Assembly (NCBI RefSeq): GCF_900186975.1
Contig: NZ_LT906441.1
Span: forward strand, 868,001-932,000
Length of the DNA: 64,000 nt
Reading direction: 5' to 3'
From: Cutibacterium granulosum
Lineage (GTDB): Bacteria > Actinomycetota > Actinomycetes > Propionibacteriales > Propionibacteriaceae
Shown here: in pieces, positions 48,727-57,814 of the stretch
Layout of the letters: each line of letters starts with the position of its first letter
Position numbering within the stretch: position 1 is the stretch's first letter
Made by a program: the position numbers and the translations under genes
Notes under the pieces: generated by a model
What the model was told of the DNA's origin: nothing
Seen by the model: the letters and a program-made list of their open reading frames with translations, nothing else
Databases searched by the model: none

Positions 48727-49842
48727 ATGTCGTTGAAACCGCATCGTCGCACCGCCCTGGGGCTGTTGGGCCGGGCCGCCGGAATCGCTGCGGGGGTCGT
48801 CGCCGACCGCATCGTCGGCGATCCCGAGCGTCATCACCCGGTGGCTGCCTACGGAAATGCCGTCTCCCGTGCCGAACGCCGGTGGTACGCCGACTCGGTG
48901 CCCCGCGGGGCCGTCTTCACCGTTGGTGCTCTCACCCCGTTGGCCGTCGCCGGCCTGGCCGTCGACGTCGCGACCCGACGTCACCCGGGGTGGCGAGCGC
49001 TCACCACCGCCGTGACCACCTGGGCCGTCGTGGGGGCACAGTCCCTCTCCCATGAGGGACGAGTCATGGCCGACGTGCTGGCCTCCGGCGATCTCGACGC
49101 GGCGCGGCACCGTCTGCCCCATCTGTGTGGCCGGGACCCCGAGGCCCTCGATGGCCCCCAGATCGCCCGCGGCACGGTGGAGTCCATGGCCGAGAACACG
49201 TCCGACGCCGCCGTCGCCTCGATCCTCTGGTGCGCGGTGGGCGGACTGCCAGCCATGCTCGTGCACCGCGGCTCCAACACCCTGGACGCCATGATCGGCC
49301 ACCACAACGACCGCTACGAGAACTTCGGCAAGGTCGCAGCCAAGCTCGACGATGCGCTCAACTGGCTACCGGCTCGCCTCACCGGGGCGCTGGCCGCCCT
49401 CTGCGCCCCCGAGGTGGGTGGCAACCGCAGCCACACCTGGGCGACGGTGTGCGCCGAGCACGACCACCACCCCAGCCCCAACGGCGGCTGGTGCGAGGCG
49501 GCCTGGGCCGCCGCCCTGGCCGTGCAGCTGGGCGGGCGAAACGTCTACTACGGCAACCGGGTCGAGTTCCGACCACTGCTGGGATCCGGGCCGCTGCCCG
49601 ACGCCGAGGCGGTGCATGACGCCGCCCGTCTGGTGAACCTGGTGACCGGGGCAGCCACCCTCACCGCCGTGGGCGGATTGGCGAGCCTGGCCCATGTGCT
49701 GTTCCACGGTGGTGTCGTCCCACGGTCCGTCGCGTCACGACCAGCACACCGAACTGCACGCTCATACCGCAGGATCACTGCACGGGCACTCCACAGGGGC
49801 GTTCCGCAATCGACCCATCGAGCAGGCAGGAGACAGCCATGA
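48727..49842 (+). CDS. cobD: adenosylcobinamide-phosphate synthase
   Basis: A 371-residue inner-membrane protein of the CbiB/CobD family, which attaches aminopropanol (phosphate) to adenosylcobyric acid. Conserved segments are DRIVGDPERHHPVAAYG, ARGTVESMAENTSDAAVASILW and GHHNDRYENFGKVAAKLDD. The last 40 residues are a basic, Arg/His-rich extension beyond the family's usual end. Its stop overlaps cobQ by ATGA. Confidence 0.93.
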   Translation: MSLKPHRRTALGLLGRAAGIAAGVVADRIVGDPERHHPVAAYGNAVSRAERRWYADSVPRGAVFTVGALTPLAVAGLAVDVATRRHPGWRALTTAVTTWAVVGAQSLSHEGRVMADVLASGDLDAARHRLPHLCGRDPEALDGPQIARGTVESMAENTSDAAVASILWCAVGGLPAMLVHRGSNTLDAMIGHHNDRYENFGKVAAKLDDALNWLPARLTGALAALCAPEVGGNRSHTWATVCAEHDHHPSPNGGWCEAAWAAALAVQLGGRNVYYGNRVEFRPLLGSGPLPDAEAVHDAARLVNLVTGAATLTAVGGLASLAHVLFHGGVVPRSVASRPAHRTARSYRRITARALHRGVPQSTHRAGRRQP

Positions 49843-51293
49843 CCGGAATCCTCGTCGCCGGAACCTCCTCGGACGCCGGCAAGTCACTCGTCGTCACCGC
49901 CCTGTGCCGCGCGGCAGTACGTCAGGGAATCGACGTCGTGCCGTTCAAGGCGCAGAACATGAGCAACAACTCCATGGTGTGCGCCGACGGCTCGGAGATC
50001 GGTCGGGCACAGTACCTGCAGGCCGCCGCTGCCCGGGTGCAGCCCAGCTCGGCGATGAACCCGGTACTGCTCAAACCCGGCACCGACCGGCGCTCGTTCA
50101 TCGTGCTGCGGGGCCAACCCGGCGGAGTGCTGGAGGCCGGCCAGTACACCACCGGGCGGCAGGCCCTTGCCGAGGCGGCCTGGGCGGCCTACGACGAGCT
50201 CGCTGCGGCACACGATCTCGTCATCTGTGAAGGTGCCGGGTCGCCCGCCGAGATCAACCTGCGCTCCGGGGACTACACGAACATGGGTCTGGCCCGGCAG
50301 AAGAACCTTCCGGTGGTGCTCGTGGGAGACATCGACCGTGGCGGGGTGCTCGCCTCGATCTACGGCACTTGGGGGCTGCTCGACGACGCCGACCGTGCCC
50401 TGCTGGCCGGTTACCTCATCAACAAGTTCCGTGGTGACGACTCGGTCCTCGCCCCCGGGCTGACCGAGATCACCCGGCGCACCGGGCTCCCCAGCCTCGG
50501 GGTGCTGCCGTGGGTGCCCGGGGTGTGGTTGGACGGTGAGGACGCCTTGGAGGTCGGACGCTGGCGTCACGAGGGCGACGCCGTCGATCCGACAGCCCTG
50601 CGGGTGGCCGTCGTGCGCTTCCCGCGAATCTCCAATGCCACCGACGTCGACGCCCTGGCCGGTGAGGCCGGTGTGGACGTGCAGGTGACGACCAATCCAG
50701 CGACCTGCGCCGCCGCCGACATCGTCGTCCTGCCCGGATCACGCTCGACGATCGACGACCTGGCCTGGTTGCGCAGCACCGGTATTGCCGAGGTGGTGGC
50801 CGAACGCGCCGCGCAGGGTCGCACCGTCGTCGGCATCTGCGGAGGCTACCAGATGCTTGCGCGCACCATCGACGACCCACAGGGGCAGGAGGTTGCCGGG
50901 GGAGCGCAGGTGCCGGGACTCGGCCTGCTGCCGGTGGACGTCGACTTCGCCGCCGAGAAGACGTTGACCCTCTCGCACGGCACGTGGCAGGGCATCGAGG
51001 TCGGTGGGTACGAGATCCACCACGGCACCACCACTGCCGATGCCGGTTCAGAGCCGTTCCTCGATGGGGTCCACGTCGGATCGGTGTGGGGGACGATGTG
51101 GCACGGTGCCTTCGAACACGACGATTTCCGGCGCACCTGGTTGGGCCAGGCCGCCCAGGTGGCCGGTTCGTCCTGGCGCCCGCACACCGACGAACTGGGC
51201 TACCAGGCCCGTCGGGAGACCATGATCGACACCTTGGCCGATGCCCTCGTCGAGCACGTCGACGTGGACACCCTGCTCACGCTGGGACGCTGA
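49839..51293 (+). CDS. cobQ: cobyric acid synthase
   Basis: A 484-residue glutamine-dependent amidotransferase (CobQ/CbiP) that amidates four side chains of adenosylcobyrinic acid a,c-diamide. The N-terminal synthetase domain has the P-loop-like GTSSDAGKS and PFKAQNMSNNS, and the C-terminal GATase domain has the catalytic cysteine in GICGGYQML and the final histidine in MWHGAFEHD. It is coupled to cobD by overlap and ends just before the riboswitch of the next operon. Confidence 0.95.
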   Translation: MTGILVAGTSSDAGKSLVVTALCRAAVRQGIDVVPFKAQNMSNNSMVCADGSEIGRAQYLQAAAARVQPSSAMNPVLLKPGTDRRSFIVLRGQPGGVLEAGQYTTGRQALAEAAWAAYDELAAAHDLVICEGAGSPAEINLRSGDYTNMGLARQKNLPVVLVGDIDRGGVLASIYGTWGLLDDADRALLAGYLINKFRGDDSVLAPGLTEITRRTGLPSLGVLPWVPGVWLDGEDALEVGRWRHEGDAVDPTALRVAVVRFPRISNATDVDALAGEAGVDVQVTTNPATCAAADIVVLPGSRSTIDDLAWLRSTGIAEVVAERAAQGRTVVGICGGYQMLARTIDDPQGQEVAGGAQVPGLGLLPVDVDFAAEKTLTLSHGTWQGIEVGGYEIHHGTTTADAGSEPFLDGVHVGSVWGTMWHGAFEHDDFRRTWLGQAAQVAGSSWRPHTDELGYQARRETMIDTLADALVEHVDVDTLLTLGR

Positions 51294-51327
51294 ATCCGGG
51301 TGGTCCCACCCGCTATGCTCGGTACGA

Positions 51328-51451
51328 GCGGTCGAAGTGGGAGGAAGTCGGTGTGAGTCCGGCGCGGTCCCGCCACTGTGAACCGGCACATTGTCGATCT
51401 GCCCCGTAGATCGACACACTGAACGGTGCAGCCAGATACTCCGTCGATCGC
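51328..51451 (+). ncRNA. cobalamin riboswitch controlling cbiL-cbiF-cbiEGH-cbiX
   Basis: The leader contains the conserved cobalamin-riboswitch core, including GCCACTGTGAACCGG and the B12-box-like AGCCAGATACTCC. The closing P1 stem is visible: GCGGTCGA (51328-51335) pairs with TCGATCGC (51444-51451) with one G-U pair. A -10 box TATGCT (51314-51319) would start the transcript at the first base of P1. It lies 39 bases before the GTG of cbiL, so control by sequestering the GAGGAGG ribosome site is likely. Confidence 0.9.
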
Positions 51452-51490
51452 AGCGCACATCATCGGGCGAGGAAACCTGAGGAGGCCATT

Positions 51491-52255
51491 GTGAACTCTG
51501 CCCCATCGAACCCACCCCGCACCCTGTACGGTGTCGGGGTCGGACCCGGAGACCCAGAACTGGTCACATTGCGGGCCCAACGCATTCTGCAGGAGGCGGA
51601 CGTCGTCCTCGTGCCGTCCACCGAGGCGTCCGCCGGAGGTATGGGGCGAGCCGAGGAGATCATTCGCGCGGCCTGCCCGCACATGACGGGACGCATCCAG
51701 CCGGTGCCGTTCTCCATGGCCCAACGCCGTGGTCTGGGCACCAAACGGATCGAGTCGTGGCGGGCCTCGGCCGATTTCGCCGTGGACGCCTTCAACGACG
51801 GGGCACACAGTGTGGCCCTGGCCACCGTCGGAGACCCAGCCGTCTACTCGACGTTCACCTATCTGCGTGCCAACGTCGAGGAACGACTGCCCGATGTCGT
51901 CATCGCCCTCGTGCCCGGAATCACCGCCATGCAGGCCATCGCCGCCGCCGCCGGCACCCCACTGGTCGAGGGGCGCGAGATCCTCGCCCTGGTGCCGGCC
52001 ACCGTCGGCCCGGAGAAACTCGGTGAGGTGCTCGACGTCGTCGACTCCGTCACCGTCTACAAGGGTGGGCGCAAGATGCCCGAGGTGCTCGAGCAGATCC
52101 GCGAGCGGGGCCGTGACGCCATCATCGGCACCGACGTCTCCCTGCCGACCCAGCACCTGCTCGGTCTGGCCCAGGTGGAGGCCGACGAATCGGCCCCCTA
52201 CTTCTCGACCGTCCTGTCCGTGCCCGAACGCCCCGTCACCGGAGGAAAACTGTGA
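51491..52255 (+). CDS. cbiL: precorrin-2/cobalt-factor II C20-methyltransferase
   Basis: A 254-residue SAM-dependent methyltransferase (CbiL/CobI) that methylates C20 of (cobalt-)precorrin-2. The fold signature GVGVGPGDPELVTLRAQRIL opens the protein, and the second motif ATVGDPAVYSTF and IVPGIT-like LVPGITAMQ follow. The GTG start is set by the strong GAGGAGG site upstream. First gene of a riboswitch-controlled operon; its GTGA overlaps cbiF. Confidence 0.93.
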   Translation: MNSAPSNPPRTLYGVGVGPGDPELVTLRAQRILQEADVVLVPSTEASAGGMGRAEEIIRAACPHMTGRIQPVPFSMAQRRGLGTKRIESWRASADFAVDAFNDGAHSVALATVGDPAVYSTFTYLRANVEERLPDVVIALVPGITAMQAIAAAAGTPLVEGREILALVPATVGPEKLGEVLDVVDSVTVYKGGRKMPEVLEQIRERGRDAIIGTDVSLPTQHLLGLAQVEADESAPYFSTVLSVPERPVTGGKL

Positions 52256-53331
52256 GCCCCACACCCACGCCATCCACCCCCGAGCCCCCAGATGACCTCA
52301 CGTCACCAGACGACGCTGCGGCCTCGACCGGCGTCCCGTCGACGACCGAGGCCAGCTCGCGCTCGACGACCCCGCAGGCGGCCCGTCCCACCCAGCACGC
52401 CTCGGAGCAGGCCCTGGAGGATCTGGACCACTCGCTCATCGACCCTGCCCCGATCCCGGCCACCAGCTTCGCCGAGGGGCAGGGCAGGGTCGTCTTCGTC
52501 GGTGCCGGACCAGGTGCTCCGGACTTGGTGAGCGTGCGCGGTGCCCGCGTCATCGAGACCGCCGACATCATCATCTGGGCCTCCAGCCTGGTGCATCCCG
52601 ACATGGTCGCCCGGCACAAACCCGACGCCGAACTCATCGACTCCGCCGCCATCCCGCTGGAGGACCTCGAACCCCTCTACACCCGAGCTCGTGACGAAGG
52701 TCTGTTGGTGGCCCGGGTGCACACCGGGGATCCCTCCATCTACGGAGCCACTGCCGAGCAGCGTGACCTGTGCCGCCGCATCGGCATCGGCTTCGAGACG
52801 ATCCCCGGCATCTCCGCCTTCTCGGCTGCCGCGGCCCGGATGGACGTCGAGATCACCGTGCCGGAGGTCTCCCAGTCGCTCATCCTCACCCGGCTGGAGG
52901 GTGGACGCACCCCCATGCCCGACGGTGAGACCGTCGCCTCCTTCGCCGCCCACGGGGCCACCATGGCCGTCTACCTGTCGGCGGCTCGCAACAAGGCCCT
53001 GCAGCAGGCTCTGCTGGAGGGCGGATACGCCCCCGAGACCCCTTGCATCATTGGGTACGCGGTCACCTGGCCCGAGGAGATGATGTTCCGCTGCGACCTG
53101 GCCCACCTGTCGGAGACGATGCGCAACCACAAGCTGTGGAAGCATGCCGTCGTCCTCGTCGGACCTGCCCTGGCCGACGGCCCGATCGAGACCCGCAGCC
53201 ACCTCTACCACCCCGGCTTCCGCCACGAGTACCGCGCAGCCGACGCCGACGCCCACGCCGACCTCACGACCCACGGCACCCGGGGCGTCTATGACCAGAG
53301 CACCACCCCCGACCCGAAGGACAACTCATGA
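52252..53331 (+). CDS. cbiF: precorrin-4/cobalt-precorrin-4 C11-methyltransferase
   Basis: A 359-residue protein. The C-terminal 270 residues are CbiF/CobM, which methylates C11 (VFVGAGPGAPDLVSVRGARV, VHTGDPSIYGA, IPGISAFSAAAA). The first 75 residues are rich in Pro, Ser and Thr and are not part of the family domain; they may be disordered or the true start may lie further in. It overlaps cbiL and cbiEGH by four bases on each side. Confidence 0.92.
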   Translation: MSPTPTPSTPEPPDDLTSPDDAAASTGVPSTTEASSRSTTPQAARPTQHASEQALEDLDHSLIDPAPIPATSFAEGQGRVVFVGAGPGAPDLVSVRGARVIETADIIIWASSLVHPDMVARHKPDAELIDSAAIPLEDLEPLYTRARDEGLLVARVHTGDPSIYGATAEQRDLCRRIGIGFETIPGISAFSAAAARMDVEITVPEVSQSLILTRLEGGRTPMPDGETVASFAAHGATMAVYLSAARNKALQQALLEGGYAPETPCIIGYAVTWPEEMMFRCDLAHLSETMRNHKLWKHAVVLVGPALADGPIETRSHLYHPGFRHEYRAADADAHADLTTHGTRGVYDQSTTPDPKDNS

Positions 53332-55943
53332 TTCGCGTCCACGGATACCTCGGCACCATCACCGACGCCATGCGTGACGACGTCGCCCACGCCGACCTCG
53401 TCGTCGGTGGGCAGCGTCACCTCGACGCCCTTGACGTCCCCGACGACAAACGCCAGAAACTCGGCCTCATCGGTCCTGCCGTCGAGCGCATCCAGTCTCT
53501 GCCGGACGACGCCCGGGTGGTCGTCATCGCCTCGGGAGACCCCCTCTTCTTCGGCGTGGTGCGTCGCATCCGCCAGGCAGGCCTGAACGTCGAGGTGGTG
53601 ACGGCCCCGACATCGCTGCAGGCCGCCTTCGCCGCCGTCGCCCTGCCCTGGGACGACGCCCAGTTCGTCTCCTCGCACTCCAAGAGCGTCGAGACCGCGA
53701 TCCGGCTCGCCAGGATCCACCCCAAGGTGGGGGTGCTCACCGCTCCGGGGCGTGGCCTCGCCGAGCTGGTCGACGGGCTGGCCGGGCGCGGCAAGACGTT
53801 CGTGCTGGCCGAGAGGATCGGCGAGGAGAACCAGCGGGTGCGCGTCCTCGACGAGGATGCCGCCAGGGCCGTGGTGGCCGACGAAGATGTTGCCAGCCCC
53901 AACGTCGTCCTGGTCCTCGACCACCACCCGGACTCCCCGCAAGCCGTGGGCGTCAACCCCGAACTCGCCGGGGACGTCAACGTCAACGCCCCCGATGATC
54001 CGCAGCCGGGCACCGACACCAACCCGGACGGCTCGGACCGTGACCCCATCATCGGGCAGGTCATCAACTCCGACGCCGCAGCAGCCCATGCCGAGGCCAT
54101 CGACCACGCCCTCAAGCGGGAGACCAAGAAGTACGTCGGCCCCTCGCGCACCGGGCTGGCAGCCGCCTGGGGGGAGTGCGACCTCATCGTCTCCCACCTG
54201 GCCTTGGGCGCCACGACACGTCTCATCGCCCCGCTGCTGGAGTCCAAGAAGACCGACCCGGGGGTCGTCGTCGTCGACGAGGCCGGGCGGTTCGCCATTC
54301 CGCTGGTGGGCGGTCACGTCGGTGGGGCCAACGAGCTCTCCCGCACCATCTCGGCCGCCCTGGGTGGCACCGCCGTCGTCTCCACCGCCACCGACTCGCT
54401 CGGCGTTCCGGCCCTCGATCAGCTCGGCTGGGCCTACGAGGGTGACGTCGCCGGTGTCACGGGTTCGATCATCGCCGGACGTCCGGTGCAGGTGGTGCGC
54501 GAACACCCGTGGCCGTTGCCGCCGCTGCCCAAGAACGTCAGTGAGGAGGCCAGCGACCCGGCTGCCCGGATCATCGTCTCCGATCGCACCGCCGACGCCG
54601 CGTCCACAGCCGTCGGTGGCACCGACCTGCCCACCGTCGTCCTGCACCCGCGCTCCCTGGTGGTGGGCATGGGGTGCAACAAGGGCACCGACGTCGACCA
54701 TCTGCGGTCCCTGCTCGACGACACCCTCGCCGAGGCCGGGCTGGCCCCCGGATCGGTGACGATCCTCACCAGCCACGAGGTGAAGGCCGGCGAACTCGGC
54801 ATGATCAAACTCGCCCACGAACGCGGGTTGGAGTACCTCACCCACTCCGCCGAGGAACTGGCCGCCCAACAGGTGCCGACCCCCTCCGACGTCGTGGCCC
54901 GTGAGGTGGGCACCCCGAGCGTCTCGGAGGCCTCGGTGCTGGCCCAGGGAGCCGATCTCGTCGTCACCAAGCACAAGACCCCCGAGGCGACGATTGCCAT
55001 CGGACGCGTTCCGGCCCGCGGCCACCTCTCGGTGGTGGGCCTGGGGCCCGGATCCCGAGACCTGCTCACCCCGCGTGCCCTCCAACGCATCCAGGACGCC
55101 ACCTTCGTCGCCGGGTACGCCCCCTACGTCAAGCAGATTCGCGACGTGGTGCGTCCCGGGGCGACGATCCTCGCGACGAAGATGGGCACCGAGGAGGAAC
55201 GCACCGCCGCCGCCATCGAGGCGGCCCGAGAAGGACGCAACGTCGCCTTCGTGTGTGGCGGCGACCCGGCCATCTACGCCATGGCCTCCCCGACCCTGGA
55301 GATGGGCACCGACGGCATCGACGTGGAGATCGTGCCCGGGGTCACCGCGGAACTCGCCATCTCCGGAATCCTGGGAGCCCCGCTGGGCCATGATCACGCG
55401 ACGATCAGCCTGTCCGACCTGCACACCGACTGGGATCTCATTCTCAAGCGGGTGAGGGCGGCTGCCGAGGGAGACCTCGTCACCACCTTCTACAACCCCC
55501 GCTCGCGTACCCGTACCCATCAGTTGCCCGACGCCCTGGCGATCATGGCGGAACACCGTCCACCTTCCACCCCGGTGGCGGTCGTTTCCCATGCCGAACG
55601 ACGCCAGCAACAGATCATCATGTCGACCCTGGCGGAGTTCCAGCCCGAATGGGTCGGTATGACGAGCATGGTGGTCGTCGGGTCGTCGACGTCGAAGTAC
55701 GTCACCTCCGGGGATAACCGCAAACTCTTCGTCACCCCGCGCGACTACCACTGGATGGACGGGGCCATCAGATCCGACAAGCACAAGAACTACTCCCACC
55801 GCGACCTGCCCAAGGCCGACGAGACGACCTACAGCGCCACGCCGCCGGCACGGAGCACGCGTGTGGACGTCGCAGCACAGGCGGCGTCGGAAGTCGATCG
55901 CCCTGCGCACACCACTGGAAATGACACGGACAAGGATGTGTGA
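53328..55943 (+). CDS. cbiEGH: triple fusion CbiE-CbiG-CbiH: C5-methyltransferase, C5-deacylase, C17-methyltransferase
   Basis: An 871-residue fusion of three corrin-ring enzymes. Residues 1-205 match CbiE (C5 methyltransferase; DLVVGGQRHLDAL, ASGDPLFFG). Residues about 237-563 match CbiG (opening of the C20 lactone ring with loss of acetaldehyde; VDEAGRFAIPLVGGHVGGAN, GMGCNKGTD). Residues about 565-815 match CbiH/CobJ (C17 methylation and ring contraction; VGLGPGSRDLLTPRA, CGGDPAIYAMA, FYNPRS). The last 55 residues form a polar tail. The three activities lie close together in the anaerobic pathway. Such a fusion is known from propionibacteria. It overlaps cbiF by ATGA. Confidence 0.92.
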   Translation: MIRVHGYLGTITDAMRDDVAHADLVVGGQRHLDALDVPDDKRQKLGLIGPAVERIQSLPDDARVVVIASGDPLFFGVVRRIRQAGLNVEVVTAPTSLQAAFAAVALPWDDAQFVSSHSKSVETAIRLARIHPKVGVLTAPGRGLAELVDGLAGRGKTFVLAERIGEENQRVRVLDEDAARAVVADEDVASPNVVLVLDHHPDSPQAVGVNPELAGDVNVNAPDDPQPGTDTNPDGSDRDPIIGQVINSDAAAAHAEAIDHALKRETKKYVGPSRTGLAAAWGECDLIVSHLALGATTRLIAPLLESKKTDPGVVVVDEAGRFAIPLVGGHVGGANELSRTISAALGGTAVVSTATDSLGVPALDQLGWAYEGDVAGVTGSIIAGRPVQVVREHPWPLPPLPKNVSEEASDPAARIIVSDRTADAASTAVGGTDLPTVVLHPRSLVVGMGCNKGTDVDHLRSLLDDTLAEAGLAPGSVTILTSHEVKAGELGMIKLAHERGLEYLTHSAEELAAQQVPTPSDVVAREVGTPSVSEASVLAQGADLVVTKHKTPEATIAIGRVPARGHLSVVGLGPGSRDLLTPRALQRIQDATFVAGYAPYVKQIRDVVRPGATILATKMGTEEERTAAAIEAAREGRNVAFVCGGDPAIYAMASPTLEMGTDGIDVEIVPGVTAELAISGILGAPLGHDHATISLSDLHTDWDLILKRVRAAAEGDLVTTFYNPRSRTRTHQLPDALAIMAEHRPPSTPVAVVSHAERRQQQIIMSTLAEFQPEWVGMTSMVVVGSSTSKYVTSGDNRKLFVTPRDYHWMDGAIRSDKHKNYSHRDLPKADETTYSATPPARSTRVDVAAQAASEVDRPAHTTGNDTDKDV

Positions 55944-55945
55944 TC

Positions 55946-57220
55946 ATGACTGACACCAAGATCGCCAGCGGAACCCCGCTGGTCATTGCCGCCCACGGCA
56001 CCCGCGACGAATCGGGTGTGGCCGAGTGCCGCGCCCTGGCCGAACGGGTCGCGAACAAGCTTCCCGACGTCCCGGTGGAACTGGGGTTCGTCGAGCTCGC
56101 CGAGCCGAAGATTCCCGAGGCGGTGCAGGCCGCCGTCGCCCAGGCGCCGGGCGTCTCCGAGGAGCCGACCGAGGGGGAACAGCCCGTCTCCGCCGTCGTC
56201 GTACCGCTGATGTTCAACACCGGCGGCCATGTCCGTGAGGACATTCCCGAGGCCATCGACGAGGGCCGTGGGGGCGCTCGGGTGGCCTATTCCGCGCCAC
56301 TGCTGCCCGACGTGCGGATGCGCAAGGCCCTTGACCGGCGTCTGGCCGAAACCCTTGCCGCGGGGGAGGGGCGCGAGCAATGGCGTGCCCGCGACACCGC
56401 CGTCGTCCTGGTGGGTCGTGGTGCCTTGGTGGCCGATGCCAATGCCTCGCACTACACCCTCACGCGGATGTTCTGGGAGGAGAACGACCTGGCCTGCGTC
56501 GAGCCGGCGTTCATCCAGGTGACCCGCCCCTCGGTTCCCGAGGCACTGACGGCCCTGCACGCCCGGGGGGCCCAGCAGATCGTGGTGCAGGGCAACTTCC
56601 TGTTCCCCGGACTGCTGCACGTGTGGATGACCGAGCAGGTTCAGGCATGGCAGGCCAGCCACCCCGGCGTCGAGATCCGTATCGCCCCGGTCATCGGCGA
56701 CTGTGACGAGGTGGCCGAGGTCGTGGTGGACCGGTACCGCGAGCCCCTCGACGAGGTCGGGCTCGGCGAGGGGGCCCCGGTCTACATGTCCGGGCTGCGG
56801 CTGCAGGGACGCACTGTGCTGGTCGTCGGGGCCGGGCACGTGGCCGAACGTCGCGTCGCCCGTCTGCTGGACGCCGGTGCCGACGTCCACGTCGTTGCCC
56901 CGAACTCGGGCATCCAGCTCACCCGGATGGCTCGCAAGGGGCTGGTGAACCTGGAACGACGCGCCTTCCAGACCGATGATCTCGACGGCGTCTGGTTCGT
57001 CCAGGCCCTCACCAATGACCCCCAGGTCAACGCCACGGTGGCCGCCGAGGCCGAGAAGCGCGGTATCTTCTGCGTGCGTGGTGACGACGGTCGCAAGGGC
57101 AGTGCCTTCACCCCGGCCACCCAGCAGGCCGGCGGTATGACGGTGAGCGTGGTCGGTGACCGCACCCCGCGTCGTTCTGCCAAGATTCGTGACGAGGTGT
57201 TGAGAGCCCTGCAGGGCTGA
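55946..57220 (+). CDS. cbiX: fusion of CbiX-type cobaltochelatase and precorrin-2 dehydrogenase
   Basis: A 424-residue fusion. Residues about 10-275 form a two-lobed CbiX-like sirohydrochlorin cobaltochelatase, with VIAAHGTRDESGVAEC carrying the metal-site histidine. Residues about 285-420 match the NAD-dependent precorrin-2 dehydrogenase domain (SirC/Met8/CysG-B), with GRTVLVVGAGHVAERRVARL. It would oxidise precorrin-2 to sirohydrochlorin and insert cobalt, the entry to the anaerobic B12 route. I chose the ATG at 55946 because AAGGAT stands eight bases upstream; a GTG at 55940 overlapping the previous stop is too close to that site. A hairpin 40 bases downstream ends the operon. Confidence 0.9.
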   Translation: MTDTKIASGTPLVIAAHGTRDESGVAECRALAERVANKLPDVPVELGFVELAEPKIPEAVQAAVAQAPGVSEEPTEGEQPVSAVVVPLMFNTGGHVREDIPEAIDEGRGGARVAYSAPLLPDVRMRKALDRRLAETLAAGEGREQWRARDTAVVLVGRGALVADANASHYTLTRMFWEENDLACVEPAFIQVTRPSVPEALTALHARGAQQIVVQGNFLFPGLLHVWMTEQVQAWQASHPGVEIRIAPVIGDCDEVAEVVVDRYREPLDEVGLGEGAPVYMSGLRLQGRTVLVVGAGHVAERRVARLLDAGADVHVVAPNSGIQLTRMARKGLVNLERRAFQTDDLDGVWFVQALTNDPQVNATVAAEAEKRGIFCVRGDDGRKGSAFTPATQQAGGMTVSVVGDRTPRRSAKIRDEVLRALQG

Positions 57221-57259
57221 CCACCACTTCGACTCCTGAGCTGGAGATCTGAAGGTTGC

Positions 57260-57287
57260 GGGCCCGCAGCTGTTGGCTGCAGGGCCC
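57260..57287 (+). terminator. terminator hairpin of the cobalamin operon
   Basis: GGGCCCGCAGC (57260-57270) pairs with GCTGC-A-GGGCCC (57276-57287), an 11-bp stem with one bulged base and a TGTTG loop, 40 bases after the last stop. Confidence 0.7.
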
Positions 57288-57336
57288 TACGGGAGTGTCT
57301 GGTTGCGGGGCTGATCGGGTGTGAAGCTGGTAGCGG

Positions 57337-57400
57337 GGTTGGTGACTGCACCCCGCGTTGTTCTGCCAAGATTCGTGATGAGGTGTTGCGTGCCCTGCAG
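57337..57400 (+). repeat. diverged second copy of the 3' end of the cbiX/sirC gene
   Basis: This segment matches 57151-57214 inside the preceding gene at 58 of 64 positions. It reads in the same frame as ...RDEVLRALQ but has no upstream gene body. Most changes are at third codon positions and one Arg codon is AGA in the gene but CGT here, so the copy derives from a diverged coding sequence rather than a fresh duplication. Confidence 0.7.
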
Positions 57401-57409
57401 TTGGCTGGT

Positions 57410-57449
57410 TGGATCGGCTGTGTTGTTTTCCGGGTTGATTGTCTGTCGT
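57410..57449 (+). repeat. 39-40-bp dispersed repeat, copy 1
   Basis: It starts TGGATCGG and ends CGGGTTGATTGTCTGTCGT; the same sequence with a few changes recurs at 57582-57620. The function is unknown. Confidence 0.6.
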
Positions 57450-57581
57450 TTCGGGGTGGCCGCTGCCTTTCGTCTCGGTCCGGTCGTCTCGGTCCGGGGT
57501 GGCTAGCACCTTGACACCTGTGTTGGAGTCCTCGGTGGGGTGTTGCGGCTTCGCAGCTGGCTGGTTGGGTGTGAAACCGAC

Positions 57582-57620
57582 TGGATCGGTCGTGTCGTTC
57601 TCGGGTTGATTGTCTGTCGT
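57582..57620 (+). repeat. 39-40-bp dispersed repeat, copy 2
   Basis: Second copy of the element at 57410-57449, same orientation, identical over the final 19 bases. It lies in the gap before the unrecognised gene at 57815. Confidence 0.6.
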
Positions 57621-57814
57621 CCTGTTCCGAGCTGGCCACCGCCTGACCGGGGATGGCCCAGTGATGGGGCAGGCCAGGGTGGGGCATGACAAGGCCCGAT
57701 ACCAAGCCGACTGTGATGCATTGATCGTCGCGATCCACCGATCAACACTGCCTGACCACTCGAGGCTGACCGACACGGGCCTGATCGACACGGGGCCTGC
57801 CGAGGCCGGCTCCG

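Larger units (their letters stand above)
57221..57814. other. decayed repeat-rich gap after the cobalamin operon
   Basis: No intact gene is supported in this 594-bp gap. It contains the operon terminator (57260-57287), a diverged copy of the last 64 bases of the cbiX/sirC fusion gene (57337-57400), and a 39-40-bp repeat present at 57410-57449 and 57582-57620. It looks like recombination debris. Confidence 0.6.

Noticed and set aside
53289-55910. An 873-codon minus-strand open frame opposite cbiEGH
   Set aside because: All three enzyme domains are recognisable on the plus strand; this is an antisense shadow.
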